This document shows positions 6,735-12,373 of a stretch of DNA of 12,373 bases, piece by piece. The stretch is from an uncultured Clostridia bacterium (lineage in GTDB: Bacteria; Bacillota; Clostridia; Oscillospirales; Oscillospiraceae): positions 1 to 12,373 of the forward strand of contig CAMEIU010000049.1 of NCBI GenBank assembly GCA_945918815.1, written 5' to 3'. The position numbers and the translations under genes are program-made. The notes under the pieces were generated by a model, which was given only the letters and a program-made list of their open reading frames with translations, ran no database searches and was not told the origin of the DNA. Position 1 is the first letter of the stretch. Each line of letters starts with the position of its first letter.

Positions 6735-6796
6735 AAATTGGGACTTGACGATATATTGGCCTGCTGCATACCTCAACTGCCCGGCAAATCCCAATT
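6735..6796. repeat. 62-bp near-solo inverted-repeat element (AAATTGGGAYTTG family)
   Basis: AAATTGGGACTTG (6735-6747) faces CAAATCCCAATT (6785-6796), the same terminal inverted repeats that bound the element at 12039-12262, with one mismatch. Only about 37 bp lie between them, with no palindromic core. It begins 6 bp after the topoisomerase A stop codon and ends before the ribosome binding site of the next gene. It is probably an internally deleted copy. Confidence 0.6.
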
Positions 6797-6831
6797 CCCA
6801 AACTCTCATCTCAATGAACAGGAGGAACCCT

Positions 6832-7701
6832 ATGGATCGAAAAAAGCTGCTCCGCTGGGCGCGGGATATTGTGGTCATCACCGCGGGCTGCGCGCTGTTC
6901 GGCCTTGGCTTCGACTTGTTTTTGCAGCCAAACCAGATCAACGTCGGCGGTATGTCCGGCGTGGGCCAGATCATTTCCCATCTGACCGGCTTCGGCTCCG
7001 TGGCCTTCTGGACCTTTCTGATCAACGTGCCGTTGTTCCTTCTGGGTCTCAAGAGCATCGGGCAGCAGTTTTTCATCGGTTCCCTGCTGGGCATGCTGCT
7101 GTCCAACCTGTTCCTGGAGCTATTCTCCGGTCTGCCGGTTCCCCAGACGGAGCCGCTGCTGGCGGTGCTCTACGGTGGCCTGCTCTCCGGCCTGGGCCTG
7201 GGCATGATCTTTGCCATCGGCGCATCCACCGGCGGCAGCGACATTCTCAGCCGCCTCCTGCGGCCCAAGTTTCCCAATCTGCCCATCGGAAAAATCATGC
7301 TGGCCATCGACGCCGCCGTGGTGATTTTGACCGGTATCGTGTTCCAGGATATCAACAAGACCCTCTACAGTGCCGTGTGCATCTATATTTCCTCCGTCAT
7401 GCTGGACACCGTGGTCTACGGCATGGACTACTCCACCGTGGCGCTGATCATCTCCGACCATCACGATGAGATCGGCAAGAAAATCTGTGAGCAGATGGAG
7501 CGCGGCGTAACCATGCTCGACGGCCGCGGCTTCTACTCCGGCAAGGACAAGCAGGTGCTGCTCAGCGCCATCAAGAAAAAGCAGGTAGCGGAGCTGAAGC
7601 AGATCGTCATCGACGTGGACCCCGACGCCTTCATCATCCTCCAGGACGCCCACCAGGTGCTGGGAGACGGATTCAAGCGGTATAACAAGAACGACTTATA
7701 G
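6832..7701 (+). CDS. YitT family membrane protein with C-terminal DUF2179 domain
   Basis: A 289-residue inner-membrane protein of the YitT family (DUF161 plus DUF2179). Six hydrophobic segments are visible, at about 11-31, 54-73, 79-98, 108-131, 152-171 and 178-195. Family signatures are FLQPNQINVGGMSGVG near 30-45 and GASTGGSDIL (130-139), where other members have a similar glycine-rich loop. The cytosolic DUF2179 domain spans about 225-279 and contains ERGVTMLDGRGFYSG, which is a PII-like alpha/beta fold in solved members. The transported substrate, if any, is not known. ATG 6832 was chosen over the in-frame ATG at 6814 because AGGAGG (6820-6825) is 6 nt from it. The length is typical for the family. 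The gene may be co-transcribed with the topoisomerase genes, but no terminator or clear promoter separates them. Confidence 0.9.
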   Translation: MDRKKLLRWARDIVVITAGCALFGLGFDLFLQPNQINVGGMSGVGQIISHLTGFGSVAFWTFLINVPLFLLGLKSIGQQFFIGSLLGMLLSNLFLELFSGLPVPQTEPLLAVLYGGLLSGLGLGMIFAIGASTGGSDILSRLLRPKFPNLPIGKIMLAIDAAVVILTGIVFQDINKTLYSAVCIYISSVMLDTVVYGMDYSTVALIISDHHDEIGKKICEQMERGVTMLDGRGFYSGKDKQVLLSAIKKKQVAELKQIVIDVDPDAFIILQDAHQVLGDGFKRYNKNDL

Positions 7702-7704
7702 GCA

Positions 7705-7875
7705 ATCGACAATTGACAATGGACAATTGTCAATGAAGGTGTCGCTTCGCGACGGATTTGAAACTTGCACAGCACCCTCGTGTCCCCTGACAGGGGCACG
7801 AGGATGCGTCAAAAATTTAATCATTTTCCGAAGGAAAATACAATCATTGTCAATTGTCAATTGTCCATTGTCCAT
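7705..7875. repeat. Heptad-bounded palindromic element, short copy
   Basis: The left array is ATCGACA, ATTGACA, ATGGACA, ATTGTCA, ATG (7705-7735). The right array is CAT then TGTCAAT, TGTCAAT, TGTCCAT, TGTCCAT (7845-7875). The interior has the GTCGCTTCGCGAC palindrome, a CCTCGTGTCCCCTGACAGGGGCACGAGG-type hairpin near 7775-7802, and the 17-bp palindrome ATTTTCCGAAGGAAAAT (7823-7839). Its plus strand aligns with the minus strand of the 4194-4478 element across both flanks and lacks that copy's inner ~110 bp. It sits between the YitT gene and the lipoprotein gene, just upstream of an intact AAAGGAGG. Confidence 0.85.
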
Positions 7876-7896
7876 TGCATGAAAGGAGGCGCTTCC

Positions 7897-9078
7897 GTGA
7901 AACGTATCATCCTGCTTCTCGCACTCTTCCTGCTTCTCACCGGCTGCGCCTCTCAGAAGCCGACGGAGTACGTCTCCGTCACGCCGCACATCGAGTCCGG
8001 CGGCCAGAGCGACGCCGACGATGCCGTGACGGCGGAGAACTATCTGAGCCTGAAAAACGCCATCCTGGGCTTTGTGCAGGAGGGGCAGCCGGAGGGCACC
8101 ATCCGCGTCACCAGCTACGACGGCGACGTGGAAGCCGACCTGACGGAGGCTGCCTATGAGGTCAGCAAGCTGGACCCTCTGGGCGCCTATGCCATCGACT
8201 ATATGACCCACGACTGCACCCTCATCGTCTCCTACTACGAAATCCGAATCCACATCACCTTCCGCCGGACGGCGGAGGAAATCGCCGCCATTGAGACCAT
8301 CTCCACCCAGTCCCAGCTGGAGGCCCGGCTGCAAAGCGCCGTAGACAGCTGCACCGGCCGCCTGGCTCTGCGGATCAGCAGCTACCGGGACCCGGATATT
8401 CCGGCCATGGTGGCGGAATACTGCGCCGCCAACCCCCGCACGGTCATGGAAATGCCTCAGGTAGCCGTCTCCGTGTACCCGGACAGCGGCTCCGTGCGGA
8501 TCGTGGAGATCGAATTCCTCTATACGGAATCGCCGGATGTGCTCATGTCCAAGCAGAAGGCCGTCCAGGAGAGCATCGACGCGGCGGCGGAGTATATCCG
8601 CTACCGGCAGACCGACCAGGACAAGAGCCCGCTGCTGTTCACCTACCTGACCGAGCGGTTTTCCTACGCTGCCGGAGAGACGGCCACGCCCCTCTACGAC
8701 GCCCTCTGCGGCGGCGTAGCCGATCCCCGGGGCCTGGCCCAGGCGTGGCAGCTGATCTGCGACCAGGCCGGGGTGGAGTGCTACACCGTCAACGGTATGC
8801 GGGCCGGAGAGCCCTACGCCTGGAACATCCTCTGTGTCGACGGCTATTACCGCCATGTGGACCTGGCCTACTGCATGCTGGAAAGCGGCGTGCTGACCCT
8901 GTGGACCGACCAGGACATGGGCAACTATTACTGGAATCCCGACCAATACCCCGCCTGCGAGCCCATCCCCGAGCCGCCGGCGGAGCCTGTCGTCAACCCT
9001 GAGCCGGAGGAACCCACGGAAGAAGTCCCGCCCGCGGAACCGGCGGAACCCACGGAACCTGTGGCAGAAGAACCGTAA
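7897..9078 (+). CDS. Lipoprotein with degenerate transglutaminase-like domain and Pro/Glu-rich tail
   Basis: A 393-residue secreted lipoprotein. The N-terminus has a short basic-hydrophobic signal and lipobox LLTGC with Cys17 as the lipidation site. Residues about 265-330 resemble the clostridial transglutaminase-like fold: CGGVADPRGLAQAWQLICDQAGVECY, then YAWN and a VDGYYRHVDLAY stretch. In active members the pattern is AVCxGYA, HAWN and VD. Here the cysteine position is Pro277 and the histidine position is Tyr307; only the aspartate (Asp322) remains. It is therefore probably a non-catalytic fold for binding. The last ~40 residues are a Pro/Glu/Ala-rich tail, resembling the linker of the next protein. 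The start is GTG 7897 with AAAGGAGG (7882-7889) 7 nt upstream; an earlier in-frame ATG lies inside the repeat element. It is 28 bp from the glycosidase gene and probably forms an operon with it. The fold call rests on motif likeness, not on a search. Confidence 0.72.
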   Translation: MKRIILLLALFLLLTGCASQKPTEYVSVTPHIESGGQSDADDAVTAENYLSLKNAILGFVQEGQPEGTIRVTSYDGDVEADLTEAAYEVSKLDPLGAYAIDYMTHDCTLIVSYYEIRIHITFRRTAEEIAAIETISTQSQLEARLQSAVDSCTGRLALRISSYRDPDIPAMVAEYCAANPRTVMEMPQVAVSVYPDSGSVRIVEIEFLYTESPDVLMSKQKAVQESIDAAAEYIRYRQTDQDKSPLLFTYLTERFSYAAGETATPLYDALCGGVADPRGLAQAWQLICDQAGVECYTVNGMRAGEPYAWNILCVDGYYRHVDLAYCMLESGVLTLWTDQDMGNYYWNPDQYPACEPIPEPPAEPVVNPEPEEPTEEVPPAEPAEPTEPVAEEP

Positions 9079-9106
9079 CCGTCCCTACGTCTAAGGAGGT
9101 CCTCTT

Positions 9107-10441
9107 ATGCATGCCTTTAAGATCATTGTCTCTGTTCTGCTGACCCTGCTGTCCCTGGCATTGGTGGCCTTTGCGGGGTTCTTCCTCTGGGGCGCCCTGC
9201 CCAAGAAGGAGGCGGCGGAACCGCCTGCAGTGCTGGACACCGACGCCATTTTCGCGGAGGAACCGGAAGAACCGCCGGTTCCGGCGGAAGAACCGGCGCT
9301 GCCTGCGGTAGAGCCGGATATCCCGGCAGAGGTCCCCGACGAGCCGGAACCGGCGGCGGAAGCCCCCACGGAGCCGCCGGAGGACACGGCGGAGGAGGAA
9401 GCCGCCGCCAAGGCCCAGGCCTGGCTGGATTCCATGTCTCTGGAGGAAAAGGTCTGGCAGCTGTTCATCACCACGCCGGAGTCCCTGACCGGCTATACCC
9501 GGGTGACCCTGGCGGGCGACGCCACCAAGGCAGCCATTGCCGAAAAGCCCGTGGGCGGCCTGTGCTACTTCGCCGCCAACCTGGTCGACCGGGAGCAGAC
9601 CCTGTCGCTGCTGGGCAACGTCCAGACCTACGCCAAGACAAAGCTGTTCCTCTGCGTGGATGAGGAAGGCGGCCTGGTGTCCCGGGCCGGGTCCAACGAG
9701 GCCCTGGGCGTGACCCACTTTGAAGCGGCCCAGGTCTACGGCCAGCGGGCCGACATGGCCGAGGTCTACAACGTGGGCAAGACCATGGCCCAGGAATTGG
9801 GGGAATTGGGCTTCAACCTGGACTTCGCCCCGGTGGCCGACGTGATCACCAATCCCAACAACACGGAAATCGGCAGCCGCTCCTACAGCAAGGACCCCGC
9901 CGTGGCCGCGGCCATGGTGTCGGCCATGGTGGAGGGCCTCCAGCGGAACGGCATGATCTCCTGCCTGAAGCACTTCCCCGGCCACGGCAGCACGGAGACC
10001 GACTCCCATGAAGGGAAGTCCGTCTCCACCCGGACCCTGGACGAGCTGCGGGAGACCGAGTGGCTGCCCTTCGAGACCGGCATTGCCAAAGGCGTGGCCT
10101 TCGTCATGGTGTCGCATCTCACCAATGAAAATTTGTCCAATCTGCCCGCAGACCTGTCGCCGGAGGTCATAGGTTATCTCCGGGACGAGCTGGGCTTTAC
10201 GGGAATCATCATCACCGACTCCCATCAGATGGGGGCCATTACAAGCTACTACACCAGCGGCGAGGCCACGGTTCTGGCCCTCCAGGCCGGGGTGGACATG
10301 GTCCTGATGCCCCAGAATTTGGAGGAAGCCCACCAGGCTGTCCTGGAAGCCATCGAAAACGGGGCCTTGACGGAGGACCGCATCAATGAAAGCGTCCTGC
10401 GAATCCTGACGGTCAAGTATCAATTTGGAATTTTAGAATAA
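9107..10441 (+). CDS. Membrane-anchored family 3 glycoside hydrolase (NagZ-like beta-N-acetylglucosaminidase)
   Basis: A 444-residue protein. Residues about 4-29 form one hydrophobic anchor or uncleaved signal without a lipobox. Residues about 35-103 are a Pro/Glu/Ala-rich stalk. Residues 104-444 are the GH3 TIM barrel. Motifs include DEEGG with a following arginine, LDFAPVADV, IGSRSYSKDP, KHFPGHG (288-294), the Asp299-Ser-His301 acid/base dyad typical of NagZ-type GH3 enzymes, and ITDSHQMGAI with Asp371 as nucleophile. In the family these enzymes release terminal GlcNAc from muropeptides or related sugars; an extracytoplasmic position suggests a wall-turnover role, as for Bacillus NagZ. The catalytic set is complete. 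The start ATG follows AAGGAGGT (9093-9100) by 6 nt. It is likely co-transcribed with the lipoprotein gene upstream. Confidence 0.9.
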   Translation: MHAFKIIVSVLLTLLSLALVAFAGFFLWGALPKKEAAEPPAVLDTDAIFAEEPEEPPVPAEEPALPAVEPDIPAEVPDEPEPAAEAPTEPPEDTAEEEAAAKAQAWLDSMSLEEKVWQLFITTPESLTGYTRVTLAGDATKAAIAEKPVGGLCYFAANLVDREQTLSLLGNVQTYAKTKLFLCVDEEGGLVSRAGSNEALGVTHFEAAQVYGQRADMAEVYNVGKTMAQELGELGFNLDFAPVADVITNPNNTEIGSRSYSKDPAVAAAMVSAMVEGLQRNGMISCLKHFPGHGSTETDSHEGKSVSTRTLDELRETEWLPFETGIAKGVAFVMVSHLTNENLSNLPADLSPEVIGYLRDELGFTGIIITDSHQMGAITSYYTSGEATVLALQAGVDMVLMPQNLEEAHQAVLEAIENGALTEDRINESVLRILTVKYQFGILE

Positions 10442-10458
10442 GCCAGAAGCGGTCGCAG

Positions 10459-10541
10459 GGGCGGCCATTGGCCGTCCGTATCCGCACCAACGGAGCAAAA
10501 AACGTACCGTACCTTTGTAGGGCACGACCACTGGGCGTGCC
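10459..10541. repeat. Pair of short palindromic hairpins downstream of the glycosidase gene
   Basis: GGGCGGCC (10459-10466) faces GGCCGTCC (10470-10477) around an ATT loop, with one G-T pair. GGCACG (10521-10526) faces CGTGCC (10536-10541). The first resembles the GTAGGGGCGACC palindrome at 2048-2080. Neither is followed by a T run, so they look like REP-type repeats, although the first could mark the mRNA 3' end. Confidence 0.5.
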
Positions 10542-10616
10542 GCTGTTGGCAGCATCCTCCTGTACGAAGCTGCCACGGCGCGCCGAGTCGTCGCGCCCTG
10601 CATTTTCAATTATTTC

Positions 10617-10643
10617 TGTAACCTTTTGCCCCGTTCCAACGTC
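10617..10643 (+). promoter_or_regulatory. Probable ECF sigma promoter (autoregulatory)
   Basis: A -35 element TGTAAC (10617-10622), a 17-bp spacer and a -10 element CGTC (10640-10643). The pattern TGNAAC-N16/17-CGTC is that of Bacillus ECF sigma factors of the SigM/SigV/SigW/SigX group. Transcription would start near 10650, about 32 nt before the GTG start of the sigma gene. No sigma-A boxes of similar quality are apparent there. Confidence 0.65.
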
Positions 10644-10681
10644 TAATCATCAGACAAAGAAACCACAGATGAGGGAAGCAA

Positions 10682-11167
10682 GTGAAACACGAAGAACAAG
10701 ATACGCAGTGGTTCTGCGAGCAGGTCCGCCTGTTGGAGGGCAGCCTTTACCGCACGGCGGTGAGCCTGCTGAACAACCGGCAGGACGCGGAGGACGCCAT
10801 CCAGGAGGCCCTCTACACCGCCTATGAAAAGCGGCACACCCTGAAATCCCCGGAGAAATTCAAGCCCTGGCTTTTGAAAATTCTCACCAATACCGCTTAC
10901 GACATTCTGCGCCGCCGCAAGCCGGTGGTATCCCTGGAGGACGCCGGACCCGTGGCGTCGGAGGAGGACCCCACCCGGCATCTGGCCCTGGCCCAGGCCG
11001 TGGCCCAGCTGCCGCCGGACTACCGGCAGGCGGTCAACCTGTTTTACTATGAGGATCTGAGCATCCGGCAGATTGCCGAGATCACCGGCTACGGAGAAAA
11101 CGTGATCAAGACCCGGCTGTTCCGCGCGCGGCAGCGGCTCCGGGCGCTTTTGGAGGATTCGCTATGA
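10682..11167 (+). CDS. ECF-type RNA polymerase sigma factor, SigV-like
   Basis: A 161-residue group 4 sigma factor with only regions 2 and 4. Region 2 spans about 17-80, with the DAEDAIQEALYTAYEK helix, then FKPWLLKILTNTAYDILRRRK for -10 recognition and melting. Region 4 spans about 103-157, with LPPDYRQAVNLFYYEDLSIRQIAEI and the helix-turn-helix end VIKTRLFRARQRL. Length is typical for the group. The start is GTG 10682 with GAGGGA (10671-10676) 5 nt upstream. The stop overlaps the start of the anti-sigma gene by 4 bp (ATGA), implying coupled translation. The partner's RsiV-like sensor domain argues for the SigV-like class. An ECF-type promoter upstream suggests positive autoregulation. Confidence 0.9.
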   Translation: MKHEEQDTQWFCEQVRLLEGSLYRTAVSLLNNRQDAEDAIQEALYTAYEKRHTLKSPEKFKPWLLKILTNTAYDILRRRKPVVSLEDAGPVASEEDPTRHLALAQAVAQLPPDYRQAVNLFYYEDLSIRQIAEITGYGENVIKTRLFRARQRLRALLEDSL

Positions 11168-12027
11168 ACAACTTGGATGAAACCCTGAAACAAATGGCCC
11201 GGGAGGAGCAGGACGCCGTACCCGCCTGGGCTTCCCAATGTGTGGAGGACGCCCTGTCCAATCTGCCCCGCCGGAAGCGGAAGGGCCATGGGATCCTGCG
11301 GGTGTTCGGTACCGCCGTGGCCGCCTGCCTGCTGGTGGCCGTGGCCCTGCCCAATTGCAGCGCCCAGGCGGCGGACCGGCTCCAAAGCCTGCCGGTGGTA
11401 GGTCCCCTATTTGAGGTGGTGACCTTCCGAACCTATGCGCGGGAGGACGAACACCACCCGGCCCAGGTGGAGGTGCCGGAGATCATTGCCCCGGCCGGCA
11501 GCACGCCTCAGATGCAGGAATCCGTGGAGCAGGTCAATCTGGATATCCAGACCATGACCGACATGCTGACCAGGCAGTTTGAGCAGGACGCCGAAGCCAT
11601 CGGCGAGGAGGGCTACACGGAGCTGGACGTCCGGTCGGAGGTGGTCACCAACACCGAAGACTGGTTCACCCTGCGGCTCCAGGTCTATTGGGGCGGCGGC
11701 AGCGGCAACGTCTCCTACCGCTACTACCACATCGACAAGTCCACCGGCGAGATTGCCAAACTGTCGGACCTGTTCGCCTCGGAGGACTATATCGACGCCA
11801 TCAGCCGGGAGATTCAGCGGCAGATGCGGGAGGCCCCGGAACTCTACTGGATCGACACGGAATATGAGGGGCTCAACTTCACCAGCATCCAGCCAGACCA
11901 GAATTTCTATTTCGCCGAAAACGGCGACATCATCATTGCCTTCGACGAATACGAAGTCGCCCCCGGCTCCACCGGCTGCCCCACGTTCCAGATTCCCAGG
12001 GCTGTCTTTGAAGCGTATCTGAAATAG
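11164..12027 (+). CDS. RsiV-like membrane anti-sigma factor with DUF3298 sensor domain
   Basis: A 287-residue single-pass membrane protein. Residues 1-42 are cytosolic and should bind the sigma factor. Residues about 43-63 are the membrane helix, preceded by PRRKRK. The extracytoplasmic part contains LPVVGPLFEVVTFRTY (76-91), typical of this protein class, and a DUF3298-like domain (about 185-287) with SYRYYHIDKSTGEIAKLSDLF, FYFAENGDIIIAFDEYEVAPG and a final FQIP. In B. subtilis, RsiV carries this domain, binds lysozyme and is then cut by signal peptidase and an intramembrane protease to free SigV. A signal-peptidase-like site AQA (67-69) follows the helix here. The start ATG has GGAGGA (11152-11157) 6 nt upstream and overlaps the sigma stop. 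Homology to RsiV is clear by motif; lysozyme as the ligand is inferred. Confidence 0.85.
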   Translation: MNNLDETLKQMAREEQDAVPAWASQCVEDALSNLPRRKRKGHGILRVFGTAVAACLLVAVALPNCSAQAADRLQSLPVVGPLFEVVTFRTYAREDEHHPAQVEVPEIIAPAGSTPQMQESVEQVNLDIQTMTDMLTRQFEQDAEAIGEEGYTELDVRSEVVTNTEDWFTLRLQVYWGGGSGNVSYRYYHIDKSTGEIAKLSDLFASEDYIDAISREIQRQMREAPELYWIDTEYEGLNFTSIQPDQNFYFAENGDIIIAFDEYEVAPGSTGCPTFQIPRAVFEAYLK

Positions 12028-12038
12028 CATAAACCGAA

Positions 12039-12262
12039 AAATTGGGATTTGTAGAGTCGTTGCGGTTTGCAAAAGGCCAAAGCCTCCCTTGTGTAAAGGG
12101 AGGTGGCACGGCGAAGCCGTGACGGAGGGATTGTATGGCAGTTCCAGCATCTTGCGTAGCAGGAAAAAACAATCCCTCAGTCAGCTTCGCTGACAGCTCC
12201 CTTTACACAAGGGAGCCTTGGGCGCTCCCGCGCCAGTGCATCACATCGCCAAATCCCAATTT
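12039..12262. repeat. Palindromic MITE-like element with AAATTGGGATTTG ends
   Basis: Perfect 13-bp terminal inverted repeats AAATTGGGATTTG (12039-12051) and CAAATCCCAATTT (12250-12262). Long complementary arms lie inside: about 12080-12134 (CCTCCCTTGTGTAAAGGGAGG, GGCACGGCGAAGCCGTGACGG, GGATTGT) and about 12169-12219 (ACAATCCCTCAGTCAGCTTC and CTCCCTTTACACAAGGGAG). About 34 bp of unique sequence separate the arms. There is no transposase. It begins 11 bp after the anti-sigma stop codon and may form a large RNA hairpin at the 3' end of that operon. Arms of this type are abundant in Oscillospiraceae genomes. Confidence 0.85.
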
Positions 12263-12373
12263 CTTGCTTTCTCTCTCCTGTTCTGCCTCTGCAAAGAAAA
12301 TCTCCCATTTTCTAACTTTGTTTGTTTGTCAATGATGTGAGACCGTGAAAAATGCGACAGAGTTACAAGTTTA
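12263..12373. other. Intergenic sequence to the window's right edge
   Basis: AT-richer than the genes. I see no convincing open frame, RNA gene, promoter pair or terminator. The short open frame at 12135-12335 starts inside the palindromic repeat and is not supported as a gene. Confidence 0.5.

Noticed and set aside
7696..8946. 416-codon open frame antisense to the lipoprotein gene
   Set aside because: It includes the heptad repeat in its C-terminal part, and the sense strand has a lipobox and a strong ribosome binding site.
8993..10423. 476-codon open frame antisense to the glycosidase gene
   Set aside because: Mirror of a gene with full GH3 motifs; its C-terminal portion is just the complement of the Pro/Glu-rich repeats.
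10468..10827. 119-codon open frame overlapping the sigma gene start
   Set aside because: It covers palindromic repeats and the ECF promoter, then runs out of frame into the sigma gene; no independent support.
12080..12134. Rho-independent terminator for the anti-sigma operon
   Set aside because: Strong hairpins are present but no T run follows; they are better explained as arms of the repeat element, though they may still affect the mRNA end.
12135..12335. 66-codon plus-strand open frame
   Set aside because: It starts in the unique centre of the palindromic repeat and reads through its right arm; no ribosome binding site or recognisable product.

Overview
The window looks like chromosomal DNA from a GC-rich member of the Clostridia, most likely Oscillospiraceae/Ruminococcaceae. 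This is inferred from strong AGGAGG-type ribosome binding sites, GTG starts, a DUF1846 protein, a YitT-family membrane protein, a SigV/RsiV-like pair, and palindromic intergenic repeats of the kind common in that group. No phage genes, transposase gene, CRISPR array or plasmid functions are visible.

Layout. Positions 1-224 hold the right part of a palindromic repeat. A tRNA-Gly(GCC) gene (295-370) follows, with a near-consensus promoter and an intrinsic terminator. A DUF1846 gene lies on the minus strand (474-1958). A divergent promoter region (1959-2205) separates it from a plus-strand pair encoding a divergent type IIA topoisomerase: the ATPase/TOPRIM B subunit (2206-4188) and the breakage-reunion A subunit (4488-6728). 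A YitT-family membrane protein (6832-7701) comes next. Then come a lipoprotein with a degenerate transglutaminase-like fold (7897-9078), a membrane-anchored family 3 glycoside hydrolase of the NagZ type (9107-10441), and an ECF sigma factor overlapping by 4 bp with an RsiV-like anti-sigma factor (10682-12027). The right end (12028-12373) holds another palindromic repeat and no gene.

How the genes may work together. The two topoisomerase subunits should form one A2B2 enzyme that is neither canonical gyrase nor canonical Topo IV: the GyrA box is absent and the quinolone-contact serine is alanine. The right third is themed on the cell envelope. It has a surface lipoprotein, a muropeptide-type beta-N-acetylglucosaminidase on a Pro/Glu-rich stalk, and a sigma/anti-sigma pair whose closest named relatives (SigV/RsiV) sense lysozyme. 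An ECF-type promoter before the sigma gene suggests autoregulation.

The most unusual structure is the set of short non-coding repeats. Two elements (4194-4478 and 7705-7875, in opposite orientation) are bounded by inverted arrays of the heptamer ATKGACA. A second family is bounded by AAATTGGGATTTG (12039-12262, a 62-bp near-solo-TIR version at 6735-6796, and a right end at 212-224). The larger heptad element carries an inner module shared with the second family. It also sits exactly between an AGGAGG Shine-Dalgarno sequence and the start codon of the topoisomerase A gene. I see no clearly new multi-gene system; the repeats, the inactive transglutaminase and the divergent topoisomerase deserve most attention.
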